From Rhodospirillaceae bacterium (GTDB taxonomy: Bacteria > Pseudomonadota > Alphaproteobacteria > Reyranellales > Reyranellaceae), in assembly GCA_009772935.1 (NCBI GenBank), contig WOUR01000017.1, positions 1 to 64,000 of the forward strand: DNA of 64,000 nt, read 5' to 3'. Below the pieces are notes generated by a model. The model was not told the DNA's origin. It did no database searches and saw only the letters and a program-made list of their open reading frames with translations. The translations under genes and the position numbers were made by a program. Positions 52,675 through 61,815 of this stretch are shown piece after piece (position 1 is the first letter of the stretch; each line of letters starts with the position of its first letter).

Positions 52675-52732
52675 CTTCGAAAGAGCAAGGAGAAGCAGAG
52701 GGCTGAACTCGAATCGCGACACCAAGGAGCGA

Positions 52733-55700
52733 ATGATGAAAGTTAATGACGCGACGATGAGCCCTTCAAGCTCGCTACGCTTTAAGGTCGACGGCTTGGA
52801 CTGCCAGAACGAGGTTCGCGTGCTTCGCGCGGCGGTCGGTCCGCTCGTCAGCGGCGACGACAAGCTGTCCTTCAATACTCAAGCCGGTGTCATGGAGGTG
52901 ATCTCCGAGAGCGCACCGATGGTCGACGCCATACAGCGGGCGGTCGCAACGACCGGCATGCACGCGCGTCTCCTGGGAGAACTGGAACAGCAGCTTGCCC
53001 CGACATTGCTGTTCCGGATAGAGGGGCTCGACGGCAAGAACGAAGTCGCCACGCTAAAGCGTGAGGTTGGTCCGCTCGTTGGGAGCGAAGCTTGGCTATC
53101 GTTCGATACTGCGAAAGGGCTCATGACGGTCGCGCCGCAAAGGCAGGCGACAGTCGACGATATCGTCGTCCGCGTCGGCCCGACCGGCATGCGTGCCTCC
53201 GTTGTTGAGGACGGCACGGCCGAAGCAATGCTGTTCCGCGTTCATGGCCTCGACTGCAAGAACGAGGTTGCCGCGCTCACGCGTGAACTGGGTCCGCTCG
53301 TCGGCGAGGACAGGCTGGCTTTCGACACCGCGCAAGGCACGATGACCGTGGCTCCCCAGAGCCGGACGGCGCTCGACGCGATCCAAGAAGCCGTGGAGCG
53401 AACAGGTATGCGCGCCGAGCCCTGGTCGCCGCCGGCAGTTTCCCTCGGCGCGCCCGCGCCCGCCGGGGTACTTGAAGGTCCTGCATCCGGCGGTGCCGAA
53501 GGGGCGCAGGAGGCACTCGGCTCGCCGCTCCCGACCCGCTTGGCCGGCCAAGTTGTGTTTCGCATTCACGGCATGGACTGTGCCGACGAGATAGCGGCGC
53601 TGAAGCGCGAAGTTGGGCCTCTCGTCGGCGAAGACAAGCTTGCCTTTGATCTCCTCAACGGCCGCATGTCGATCGATATGGCGCCAGATGCGGCACTCGA
53701 ATCAAGAGTCGAGAAGGCCGTGGCGAGCGCTGGGCTGCGTGCCGAGCCCTGGATTGAAGGTGGTACCAGCGAAGCCGCGCAGGCCGAAGAGCGCCGCAGG
53801 CGTCTGCAATCGTGGCTGACGACCGCGAGCGGCGTGTTCACGGCGCTGGGGTTCGCGATCCATGCTTGGCTGGGTGACGGCATTATCGCGGCTTTTGAGG
53901 CGGGCGAACACGGCTTGGGAGCGACACCACCGCCGAGCATGGCTCTGTACACACTCGCGGTGCTCTGTGCGGCACGCTATGTTGCGCCCAAGGCTTGGCT
54001 CGCAGCCAAACGGCTTCGTCCCGACATGAATCTGCTGATGATGGTTGCGGTTGCGGGCGCCATTGGTATTGGCGCCTGGTTTGAGGCTGCCACGGTTTCG
54101 TTCTTCTTCGCGCTCGCTCTGGCGCTTGAGGCTTGGAGCCTGGGTCGCGCGCGCCGCGCGGTTGCTGCCCTCATGGAACTTGCGCCGCCCACGGCACGCC
54201 TCAAGTTCGAAGACGGCTCCGAGCATGAGGTCCCGGCGGCTGAGGTCCTGGTTGGCATGCATGTCATCGTCCGGCCAGGGGACAAGGTACCGCTCGACGG
54301 CCGAGTTGCCGCCGGCGAAAGCGAGGTCAATCAGGCGCCGATCACCGGTGAAAGCGTCCCCGTATTGAAGGCAGAGGGCGACGAGGTCTTTGCCGGCACC
54401 ATCAACGGCGAGGGTGCCCTTGATATTGTGACAACCAAAGCGGCAAACGACACGACACTCGCTCAGATCATCCGGATGGTCGGCTCGGCTCAGAGCCGAC
54501 GCGCCCCCAGTGAGCAGTGGGTGGAGAAGTTCGCACGCATCTACACGCCCGTCGTGATGGCGCTTGCCATCGCTATCTTTCTGGCTCCGCCTTTGCTCCT
54601 GGGCGGTGCCTGGGACGTCTGGTTCTACCGTGCGTTAGTGCTTCTTGTGATCGCTTGCCCCTGCGCCCTCGTGATTTCGACGCCAGTGACGATCGTTGCC
54701 GCACTCGCCGGCGCGGCGAAACAGGGTGTCCTGGTGAAGGGCGGTACTCATCTGGAAACGCCCGCGCACCTCAAGGCCATTGCCATGGACAAGACCGGCA
54801 CGCTCACCGAAGGGCAGCCACGGGTCGTCGAGATCGTGCCGCTCGGCGGCCGCAACGAGATTGATATTCTCGGCTTGGCAGCAGCCTTGGAGGCACGCAG
54901 CGCGCATCCGATTGCGCGCGCCGTCCTGGCGAAAGCCACTGAATTCAAGATCGCGGCCGAACCCGCCGAGGCCGTCCAAGCCATCGCCGGCCGAGGCGTC
55001 ACCGGGCGGATAGCAGGCCGCGAGACGTGGCTTGGCTCGCGCCGCTACCTTGAGGAGCGGGGCATCAACTCAGATGCAGTGCTGCGGCAGGCCGACGCAC
55101 TTTCAAGCGCCGGTCGCACCATCATCGGGGTAGGCGTGGGGCAGGAAATCTGGGGCCTCGTGGCAGTTGCCGATGCCGTCAGGCCGGAAGCGAGGGACAT
55201 CGTAACTGCGCTGCACCGTGCAGGCATCAAACACGTCGTGATGCTCACAGGCGACAATCGCGCGACGGCAGAAACGATTGCGAAGCAGACTGGGATCGAC
55301 GAGGTCCGAGCGGAGCTTCTACCGGCCGACAAGGTAGCAGCCGTCGAGGATTTGGTGCGGCGCTACGGGTCGGTCGCCATGGTCGGCGACGGGGTCAATG
55401 ATGCTCCCGCGATGGGGCGTGCCAATCTCGGCATCGCCATGGGCGCCATGGGCAGCGACGCTGCCATCGAAACGGCCGATGTGGCGCTAATGTCGGACGA
55501 CCTGTCCAAGCTTCCTTGGCTCGTGCGCCATTCGCGCGCGACTCTCGCCGTGATCCGGCAGAACGTTGCGTTTTCCATAGTCGTGAAACTCGTGTTCACA
55601 GCTCTGACAGTATTTGGTCTCGCGTCGCTCTGGGGTGCCATCGCCGCGGACGTTGGCGCGTCACTTCTGGTCGTTCTTAACGGCCTGCGCCTGCTCAACC

Positions 55701-55804
55701 GTAATCAGACGAGCATTCAGCAGGGTGGCCCTTCCGGTGGGATTGGCGTTCCGGCACAGCCGCATCATGTACCGGCGATGACCGGGACGGCGCACGCGCG
55801 CTGA
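52733..55804 (+). CDS. Pb/Cd/Zn-type P-type ATPase with four degenerate HMA domains
   Basis: AAGGAG precedes the ATG at 52733; the product is 1023 residues, about 300 longer than ZntA. Four HMA-like repeats start near residues 12, 90, 165 and 275 with the metal loops GLDCQNE, GLDGKNE, GLDCKNE and GMDCADE, so each has one Cys or none instead of CxxC, followed by Glu. Helices carry ACPCALV near 641 and DKTGTLTEG near 685. The single-Cys-plus-Glu pattern fits divalent metals (Zn, Cd, Pb). The cluster with LspA, MerR and PbrT resembles pbr operons, where this would be PbrA. Confidence 0.92.
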   Translation: MMKVNDATMSPSSSLRFKVDGLDCQNEVRVLRAAVGPLVSGDDKLSFNTQAGVMEVISESAPMVDAIQRAVATTGMHARLLGELEQQLAPTLLFRIEGLDGKNEVATLKREVGPLVGSEAWLSFDTAKGLMTVAPQRQATVDDIVVRVGPTGMRASVVEDGTAEAMLFRVHGLDCKNEVAALTRELGPLVGEDRLAFDTAQGTMTVAPQSRTALDAIQEAVERTGMRAEPWSPPAVSLGAPAPAGVLEGPASGGAEGAQEALGSPLPTRLAGQVVFRIHGMDCADEIAALKREVGPLVGEDKLAFDLLNGRMSIDMAPDAALESRVEKAVASAGLRAEPWIEGGTSEAAQAEERRRRLQSWLTTASGVFTALGFAIHAWLGDGIIAAFEAGEHGLGATPPPSMALYTLAVLCAARYVAPKAWLAAKRLRPDMNLLMMVAVAGAIGIGAWFEAATVSFFFALALALEAWSLGRARRAVAALMELAPPTARLKFEDGSEHEVPAAEVLVGMHVIVRPGDKVPLDGRVAAGESEVNQAPITGESVPVLKAEGDEVFAGTINGEGALDIVTTKAANDTTLAQIIRMVGSAQSRRAPSEQWVEKFARIYTPVVMALAIAIFLAPPLLLGGAWDVWFYRALVLLVIACPCALVISTPVTIVAALAGAAKQGVLVKGGTHLETPAHLKAIAMDKTGTLTEGQPRVVEIVPLGGRNEIDILGLAAALEARSAHPIARAVLAKATEFKIAAEPAEAVQAIAGRGVTGRIAGRETWLGSRRYLEERGINSDAVLRQADALSSAGRTIIGVGVGQEIWGLVAVADAVRPEARDIVTALHRAGIKHVVMLTGDNRATAETIAKQTGIDEVRAELLPADKVAAVEDLVRRYGSVAMVGDGVNDAPAMGRANLGIAMGAMGSDAAIETADVALMSDDLSKLPWLVRHSRATLAVIRQNVAFSIVVKLVFTALTVFGLASLWGAIAADVGASLLVVLNGLRLLNRNQTSIQQGGPSGGIGVPAQPHHVPAMTGTAHAR

Positions 55805-55995
55805 TCGCAGCCTGCGGCCACGCGAAAGACGGCAAGGGAATCCGAAGTCAACCTAGCGCGAGGTAACCCCTTCGAGATACAGCGGGATCGGCAGGTAAAG
55901 CCTGCCAAGGCGACGGAGCCGTGCTAGGCACAAGCGCCCAAGTACAGCGCGACAGTGCGGCGTCGGACTCCTGCCAGGCGCTCTGCAGATGCCGT

Positions 55996-56460
55996 TCACG
56001 ACATACGGGGTTCTGGCCGCCGTAGAAGGAGCAACACCACGCCGAAAACGATTGCAACGTCGGCGAAATTGAACGCTGGCCAGTGATACTGTCCGACGTG
56101 GAAGTCGAGAAAGTCTGTGACTGCGCCCCATCGTATTCGATCGGCAATGTTGCCGAGCGCACCGCCAATTATCAGGCCAATTGCGGCGCCGCTTAGTTTC
56201 GTACGGGTGCGCCAGAGCCACACGGATAGTAGCGTGACCGCCGTGAGCCCTAAGAAGGCGAGCGTCCACCACGGCAGCCCCGAAAAAAGGCCAAAGCTCA
56301 CGCCTCGATTGCGTGTGAGCACCACATTGAAGATCGGCAACACCTCGACGCTCTCATGCGACCCTGAGAAAAATGCAATCGTGGTGGCCTTGCTCGCCTG
56401 ATCGACGATATACACCGCGATAGCGCACGCCGAGCCAATCCCTTGCGCGGACCACCTCAT
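55996..56460 (-). CDS. lspA: LspA-like signal peptidase II
   Basis: The ATG at 56460 gives 154 residues with four membrane helices. Catalytic region NIADRIRWGAVTDFLDF holds both Asp residues, and LTRNRGVSFGLFSG is the other conserved block. This is a second, cargo-encoded LspA; in pbr clusters the homologue PbrC processes a resistance protein. It follows the small frame at 56457-56639 with a 4-bp overlap. Confidence 0.9.
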   Translation of the reverse strand: MRWSAQGIGSACAIAVYIVDQASKATTIAFFSGSHESVEVLPIFNVVLTRNRGVSFGLFSGLPWWTLAFLGLTAVTLLSVWLWRTRTKLSGAAIGLIIGGALGNIADRIRWGAVTDFLDFHVGQYHWPAFNFADVAIVFGVVLLLLRRPEPRMS

Positions 56461-56639
56461 ACGACGCACTTGGTCTGTCCCAGATCGGCACGCGTGTCGG
56501 CAATGATCAGCCATGCGTGCTGCAGAAAAAGTGCAGCCATGACAGTGGCGAAAACAGGGTCGAGCAAGCCACGTCGCTGACTCAGTGCATCACGGGAGAA
56601 TCGGAGGTTGTTGTCGTAGCTGTCGTCCTTGATTTGCAT
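56457..56639 (-). CDS. Small hypothetical protein before lspA
   Basis: This 60-residue frame has one hydrophobic segment (LLDPVFATVMAALFLQHAWLII). Its ATG lies about seven bases after the -10 of the promoter at 56646-56676, so it would be translated from a leaderless mRNA. It overlaps lspA by 4 bp. Reality as a protein is moderately likely because of that overlap and spacing. Confidence 0.5.
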   Translation of the reverse strand: MQIKDDSYDNNLRFSRDALSQRRGLLDPVFATVMAALFLQHAWLIIADTRADLGQTKCVV

Positions 56640-56645
56640 GTCAAA

Positions 56646-56676
56646 AGTATACATCCTGTAGCGACTACAGAAACAA
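56646..56676 (-). promoter_or_regulatory. MerR-type promoter of the lspA transcript
   Basis: On the minus strand TTGTTT and TATACT are 19 bp apart, and the spacer holds the perfect dyad CTGTAG-TCG-CTACAG. It lies between lspA and the divergent merR gene, whose start is 16 bp away, so the regulator probably controls itself as well. Confidence 0.85.
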
Positions 56677-56691
56677 GCGAGGCGTCTAGCA

Positions 56692-57087
56692 ATGATGTCC
56701 ATCGGCACGCTTTCAAAGCAAAGCGGCGTTCACATTGAGACCATCCGTTACTACGAGCGCGTTGGCGTATTGCCGAAGGCACGCCGCGCGCCCAACGGCC
56801 GCCGCATTTATGGCAACGAGGATGCCGGCCGACTGGCCTTCATCCGCCACGCGCGCGAACTGGGGTTCGAGCTTGTTTCCGTACGAGCTCTACTTGCCCT
56901 GCAAGAGAAGCCTGAACTGTCCTGCAAAGCAGCATCAGACCTGGCCTCGGCCCAACTTTCAGCCGTCGAGAGCCGGTTGAGCCGCCTTACCGTGCTGCGC
57001 GATGAACTAAGGCGCATGGTGCGTGCCTGCAAGAATGGCCGCGTCGTTGATTGCCGCGTGATCGATGCGCTTACCAACATGCGCTGA
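56692..57087 (+). CDS. MerR-family metal regulator (PbrR/CadR/ZntR type)
   Basis: The 131-residue protein has an N-terminal winged helix (SIGTLSKQSGVHIETIRYYERVGVLPKARR) and a dimer coil. Metal-binding Cys are in ELSCKAA near residue 81 and CKNGRVVDCRV near 113 and 120, the three-Cys layout of PbrR and CadR. It would twist the 19-bp-spaced promoters at 52644, 56646 and 59105. Two adjacent ATGs (56692, 56695) are possible starts. Confidence 0.93.
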   Translation: MMSIGTLSKQSGVHIETIRYYERVGVLPKARRAPNGRRIYGNEDAGRLAFIRHARELGFELVSVRALLALQEKPELSCKAASDLASAQLSAVESRLSRLTVLRDELRRMVRACKNGRVVDCRVIDALTNMR

Positions 57088-57103
57088 TCATCGGTCGGCC
57101 GGC

Positions 57104-58477
57104 TCAGTTCTCAGCAGGTGGTGGAGGTAACTCTACATTGATCGTTGCCGGGTCGGCAGCCGATGCCGGCACCCGCGTCACGATTTGCGGTACCGCAATG
57201 AGAAGCGCAACCATCATGATCTGCAGAACCAGAAACGGCACAGCTCCCCAATAGATCTGCGATGTAGGAACAGACGAAGGCGTTACGCTTCGAAGGTTAT
57301 AGAGGGCGATCCCAAAGGGCGGATGCATGAAAGAAGTCTGAAGGTTGACGGCGAGCAGCACCGTGAACCACACCATGTCGATGCCGAGATGCCGCGCGAT
57401 CGGAGCGATCAGCGGCAGCACGATGAAAGCGATCTCGAAGAAATCCAAAAAGAACGCCAGGAAGAATATCGCCAGGTTGATGAACACGATGAAGCCCACC
57501 TGGCCTGCGGGCAGAAACTTAAAAAGCGATTCGATCCAAAGATGACCTTCAAGGCCACGGAACACCAGCATGAAGAAGGACGCTCCGAGCAATAGAAAGA
57601 TGATGCCGGAACAAAGTATGCCGGTGACATCCATTGCTTGGCGGAGATTGCGCCCGGTCAGCTTCCGCCCCGCCAGTCCCAGGAGCAATATGGCGACGAC
57701 CCCAATGGCGCCGCCCTCTGTCGGCGTCGCCACGCCGAAAAAGATGGCTGCCAGCACGGCAGACACGATACCCAACGGCAGTCCGGCCGCGCGCACAACT
57801 TCAAGGATTATCTGCGGCTGTGGCGCGACATCCCTACCCAATGTGGAAGGAGCGCGCTCGGGCCACAGGCGCGTGACGAGGAAAATGTACGACAGATACA
57901 AAGCGACGAGGAGCGCCGCCGGCAAGAGCGCGCCTCGATAGATCTCAAGAAGAGACACTTCGAGTTGCTCCGCCAGAATGATGAGAACCAGGCTCGGCGG
58001 AATGACTTGGGCGAGCGTGCCCGCCGCAGCAACTACCCCGGTGGCAAGTTTCGGATCGTACCTTGCGCGCAGCATCACAGGCAGCGAGATCAGCCCGATG
58101 GCCACCACCGACGCTGAAACGAATCCGGTGATCGCAGAGAGGGCTGCACCTACAATAATGGTTGTGTACGCCAACCCGCCGGAAAGACGCCCGAATAAGC
58201 GATTCAGGGCTGTGAACATTTCCTCAGCGATGCCGGTTCGCTCCAGCAGCATCCCCATGAAGATCAGGAGCGGCAGTGCCAACAGGTTGTCGTTGTTGAA
58301 CGTTCCCTGAATGCGGAAGAGCATGTTGTTCAAGAAGGTAACGTTGAAGTGGCCTGTGGTGACGCCGATGATGCCGAAGGCGCCTCCCACCGCCGCCAAG
58401 GAGAAAGCAACCGGAAATCCGGCGAAGAGTGCCACCATGAGGCAAAGGAACATCGCCGGCGCGAGGATTTCCGCCAT
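57104..58477 (-). CDS. dctM: TRAP transporter large permease (DctM family)
   Basis: The 457-residue protein has about twelve membrane helices. Signature stretches include FLGMLLERTGIAEEM-like residues (MGMLLERTGIAEEMF), AGTLAQVIPPSLVLIILA and MHPPFGIALYNLRSVTP, typical of DctM. It lies 1 bp after the dctQ gene. No binding-protein gene (dctP) is in the window, so the substrate is undefined. Position inside a lead/cadmium cluster is unusual. Confidence 0.93.
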   Translation of the reverse strand: MAEILAPAMFLCLMVALFAGFPVAFSLAAVGGAFGIIGVTTGHFNVTFLNNMLFRIQGTFNNDNLLALPLLIFMGMLLERTGIAEEMFTALNRLFGRLSGGLAYTTIIVGAALSAITGFVSASVVAIGLISLPVMLRARYDPKLATGVVAAAGTLAQVIPPSLVLIILAEQLEVSLLEIYRGALLPAALLVALYLSYIFLVTRLWPERAPSTLGRDVAPQPQIILEVVRAAGLPLGIVSAVLAAIFFGVATPTEGGAIGVVAILLLGLAGRKLTGRNLRQAMDVTGILCSGIIFLLLGASFFMLVFRGLEGHLWIESLFKFLPAGQVGFIVFINLAIFFLAFFLDFFEIAFIVLPLIAPIARHLGIDMVWFTVLLAVNLQTSFMHPPFGIALYNLRSVTPSSVPTSQIYWGAVPFLVLQIMMVALLIAVPQIVTRVPASAADPATINVELPPPPAEN

Positions 58478-58478
58478 A

Positions 58479-59033
58479 TCAACGGTCTTCGATCAGCCTA
58501 TGTCGGTGCATCGGTCGCGGAAGAATTCCTCTGAGACAGGCAGCGCAGCGGATAGCTTCGGCGATGCCCTGCAAAGCGAGCAGGAGAAAGCCGACGGGGA
58601 TGAAGCCCTTTATGATCCACGCCGGAATGTGGCTCGTGCTTTCGCGCGTCGCCCGGCTCTCGCCAGAAAGAAAGGCGATGACGAATTGCGGCAAGCTCAC
58701 CCATACGAGCACTGCGCATACCGGCAGAAGAACGAGACAAATTCCAATGAGATCCAGCCAAGCAAGGCCCCGTTCGCCCAGCCGGTCAGCCAGGATGTCG
58801 ATCCGCACATGCTCGTCTCGTTGAAAGGTATAGGCAGCCATCAACAAGACAACGGCGGCGAAAAACTGCCATTGGAGATCGAACGCCGACGCCCACGCCA
58901 GCGAGAGGAATTTCCGGCTCAGCGCGTTTACCGTGATGAGAATGGCGTTCGCGAGCAATCCCCAACGCACGAACTGAGAAACGGTTCTATTCAGGCCGTC
59001 GATTGCGCGCGCCAGGCGCAGCAACACCCGCAT
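58479..59033 (-). CDS. dctQ: TRAP transporter small permease (DctQ family)
   Basis: The 184-residue protein has four membrane helices, and the motif SAFDLQWQFFAAVVLLMAAYTFQRDEHVRIDI (key residues W-Q, A-Y, D-x-H-V-R-I-D) is diagnostic of DctQ. It starts about 70 bp from the MerR-type promoter at 59105, which suggests that metal induces the transporter. Confidence 0.92.
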   Translation of the reverse strand: MRVLLRLARAIDGLNRTVSQFVRWGLLANAILITVNALSRKFLSLAWASAFDLQWQFFAAVVLLMAAYTFQRDEHVRIDILADRLGERGLAWLDLIGICLVLLPVCAVLVWVSLPQFVIAFLSGESRATRESTSHIPAWIIKGFIPVGFLLLALQGIAEAIRCAACLRGILPRPMHRHRLIEDR

Positions 59034-59104
59034 TTCAGTCGCCCCGCTTCAGGCTGGAAAGATCGTGCCGGCAGGAGGATCGCTGCTTCCAGTCCATACA
59101 AGCG

Positions 59105-59135
59105 ATGGTGCACCCTGTAGCCGCTAAAGGAGCAA
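59105..59135 (-). promoter_or_regulatory. MerR-type promoter upstream of the TRAP genes
   Basis: On the minus strand TTGCTC and CACCAT are 19 bp apart with TTAGCGGCTACAGGG in the spacer, nearly identical to the operator at 52644. The -10 is poor. The rest of 59034-59324 shows no gene. Confidence 0.65.
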
Positions 59136-59324
59136 GAAGGAAAGAATCCTCAGCGGCCGACTCACGCTTTCACTGGTACTGCATTGGCAAAAGCAGAGTG
59201 TGCCTGCTCCACCGATCAAGACGCCACCGATTTGGAGGCGACGCAAGCGCACGAAGATAAAATGACGGTTGTGGCGAGAGAAGCGGAGTGCTTGGTACCT
59301 TCCAATCGCCAACAAGGCGCCGCC

Positions 59325-61259
59325 TCAGCCCTGTGAATCCCCGCGATGCGCGGAAGCGATACGCTGATTGTTCCAGAAGCCAATCAGGAGCAAGGTGGCC
59401 ATTACGACCTGCGCTGAAAGACCCTGGACTGTCGGATACACGCCGAGGACTTCCACGCGAATGAAGCCAGCAAGGGGACTGATCGGCAGCCATCCGGCTT
59501 CCTGCAAGGCCGACACGCCTTTGCCGATGAGCACAACGCACAGGACGGCAAGCAACGCCGAACTGTAGGCGAAGAATTTTCCGACTGGCAGGACGCGACC
59601 GTAGCGCATTAAGATCCAGGCGATGGCTGCCAAGACGATGATCGCCGTGCCGGCACCGGCGATGACTGCCGCACCATGCTCGCGGCTCCAGATTGCCGTG
59701 TAGAACAAGATGGTTTCGAAGACCTCGCGGTAGACAACAATAAAGGTGAGCCCGAACAGGCCCCAGGTGGATCCTCGCGAAATCGCCTGGCCGAGCTTGT
59801 CTCGAATGTAGCGCTGCCAGGCATCCGCCTGGCTCTTGCCATGCATCCAGATACCTACCCACAACAGAACAATTGCCGCGAGCAACGATCCAAAACCCTC
59901 GGTGAGTTCGCGGTCTGCCCCGCTGATTGCGATGAGGTAGGTCGCTGCTGCCCAGGTAAGGACGCCCGCTACCAGCGCCGCGATCCAGCCACCGTGTACA
60001 TAGGACAGGATTTCGTGTCGCTCCGCCTTGCGCAGGAGGGTGAGCATGACGACCACGATCAACAGTGCCTCAAGGCCTTCACGCAGCAAGACCGTGAATG
60101 CGGCGAAAAAGCTGGACGACATCGAGGCATGCTGGGGGTCGAGTGCAGCTTCGGCGTCGCTGAACAAGTTCTCCAGGGCCTTGGCCTGTGCGCGTATGCC
60201 TTCCACGGCGGCGCCGCGCGTAATGGCAGCACGCAGTTCACCCATCCCGGCTTCGATCCCTACCATCAGCGCATGATTGCGGGTCGACAGGATTGGCTCG
60301 ATCGGCTCGAACCCGTCGAGGTAGGCCGACAAGGCCAGATCGGTCGCAGCGCGGCGATCCCCCTTTTCATAGGCAAGGACCGCCTCGCCGAGCCGCGTTC
60401 GGGCCAGCGTGAGTGATGCGGTCGACGGCTGGACGACTGCTGAAGGATTGCGGCGCAGGTAGGCGGTGATCGCATCAGCCTTGTCGTCGCCAAGGCTGGT
60501 CACGAGCGTTGCCGGCCTCTCTCCGACCAGACTCACCAAAGTGGTGCGTTGGCGCAGGTCGGCGTCTGACTTCCAAACCTGCTCGCCTTTGGCGGCATCC
60601 TCAGCCGGATAGGCCAGCGAGCCGACATAAAATGCCAGGGCCCACCGGTCCTGCGGTGGCAGATGGCCGAAGCTTGCCATGCTGGTGCCGTCAAGACCCT
60701 GCTCGATCACTTGGTAGAGCGCGAAAATACTGCGCTCGTTGGCGCGGTCCTTGTCCGTAAAGGCGATCGGGGCCGGGTCCAGGCCGGCCGAGGCAACGCC
60801 TTTGCCATTGCCGGTGGCGCCATGGCAGCTCGCACAATTCTCGGCATAGAGAGCTCGGCCACGCGCGTAATCGGGAACGGCGCTTGGCGCCAAGGGAACT
60901 GGATAGGCTTTGATCAAGTCGGCAGCCAGCGATCGAGCCAAGGTGGCAATAACTTCAGGCGCCGCCTTCCGGCCGATCGCGGCTTGAACGTCGACCGCTT
61001 GTCGTTGCAGCTCCGCTTTCGCGGCAGACGGCAGGAGGGTCTCGAGCCTATCCTTCACAGAGCCGGCGAATTCGACCATCTCTGCATATTCGTTCTCGCT
61101 GATGATCGTTCCGTCACGTACAGCCTCCCGATAGTCGATCGCCATGTAGTCGAGCAGCCGCCACACGGTGAGGACGTTGGCGTTATCGGCACGGATTGCT
61201 GTTACTGGGATGAGACTGGCGATGAGCAGGACGCAAAGCGCGATCGCACGAGTGAACAT
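59325..61259 (-). CDS. pbrT: PbrT-like cytochrome c/FTR1 family permease
   Basis: The ATG at 61259 gives 644 residues (a TTG at 61277 is also possible). A signal peptide is followed by helical periplasmic domains, one CASCH haem site near residue 145 and a C-terminal FTR1 membrane part. The two REGLE-type motifs are LLREGLEALLIV and VYREVFETILF, with Glu/Arg ligands of iron permeases. Fusions of a cytochrome domain to FTR1 are typical of PbrT, which takes up Pb(II) in Cupriavidus. Uptake of Fe(II) remains an alternative. Confidence 0.9.
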   Translation of the reverse strand: MFTRAIALCVLLIASLIPVTAIRADNANVLTVWRLLDYMAIDYREAVRDGTIISENEYAEMVEFAGSVKDRLETLLPSAAKAELQRQAVDVQAAIGRKAAPEVIATLARSLAADLIKAYPVPLAPSAVPDYARGRALYAENCASCHGATGNGKGVASAGLDPAPIAFTDKDRANERSIFALYQVIEQGLDGTSMASFGHLPPQDRWALAFYVGSLAYPAEDAAKGEQVWKSDADLRQRTTLVSLVGERPATLVTSLGDDKADAITAYLRRNPSAVVQPSTASLTLARTRLGEAVLAYEKGDRRAATDLALSAYLDGFEPIEPILSTRNHALMVGIEAGMGELRAAITRGAAVEGIRAQAKALENLFSDAEAALDPQHASMSSSFFAAFTVLLREGLEALLIVVVMLTLLRKAERHEILSYVHGGWIAALVAGVLTWAAATYLIAISGADRELTEGFGSLLAAIVLLWVGIWMHGKSQADAWQRYIRDKLGQAISRGSTWGLFGLTFIVVYREVFETILFYTAIWSREHGAAVIAGAGTAIIVLAAIAWILMRYGRVLPVGKFFAYSSALLAVLCVVLIGKGVSALQEAGWLPISPLAGFIRVEVLGVYPTVQGLSAQVVMATLLLIGFWNNQRIASAHRGDSQG

Positions 61260-61445
61260 CTCGACTTCGTATCGCAAATGCGACTCTCTCGCAATGACGG
61301 TTGCGCTGACTGAATGATCGAGCCGCCCACGCCTTCATGCAATTCAGTCGACAGGCGACTGCGCTTTGCACTCGTTGTGCGAGGGAAGCCTGGGCGACCT
61401 CTTGGGGGTCGAGATTGAATACCGGCTTCGATGTAGTGGTTAGGT

Positions 61446-61500
61446 GCCATCCCCCCGATCATCGGCACCGCGATGCGTTGCATGACCTCCGAACCACGAG
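61446..61500 (-). pseudogene. Fragment of a cusA-type gene
   Basis: On the minus strand EVMQRIAVPMIGGMA reproduces the C-terminal region of CusA (compare 44752-44802), but the match stops on both sides after about 50 bases. It is a recombination scar. Confidence 0.7.
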
Positions 61501-61505
61501 TTCCC

Positions 61506-61536
61506 TTGACCTTGGAGCTAACTCCAGGGGTTAGGT
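61506..61536 (+). promoter_or_regulatory. CueR/HmrR-type promoter of the copZ-ATPase operon
   Basis: TTGACC and TTAGGT are 19 bp apart and the spacer carries a dyad with arms CTTGGAG and CTCCAGG. This is the form bound by copper-sensing MerR proteins (CueR, HmrR). The matching regulator gene is not in the window. Confidence 0.75.
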
Positions 61537-61572
61537 TACGCTCGTAGACAGCACTTCACCGGGAGCCGATGA

Positions 61573-61788
61573 ATGAAATCCGCGACATTCAAGATCGAAG
61601 GGATGAACTGCGATGGCTGCGCCGGCAGGATCAAGGCGCTGGCCGAGAAACTACCTGGCGTGCAGGCAGCTACTGTCTCCTTCTCACAGGCCGAAGCCTG
61701 CATCCTCTTCAATCCGCAGACCGTAACCGAAGATCGTCTTGTCGCGCTGGTTCACGACGCTGGCTTTCGCGTCGTCGCCCACGAATAG
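61573..61788 (+). CDS. copZ: CopZ-like copper chaperone
   Basis: The 71-residue protein is a single HMA domain with the copper loop GMNCDGC near residue 12. Such proteins carry Cu(I) to P-type ATPases. It lies 27 bp before the ATPase gene and 37 bp after a copper-type promoter. Confidence 0.93.
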   Translation: MKSATFKIEGMNCDGCAGRIKALAEKLPGVQAATVSFSQAEACILFNPQTVTEDRLVALVHDAGFRVVAHE

Positions 61789-61815
61789 CGATCGTCGCAT
61801 TCACTGGTGCAAGCA

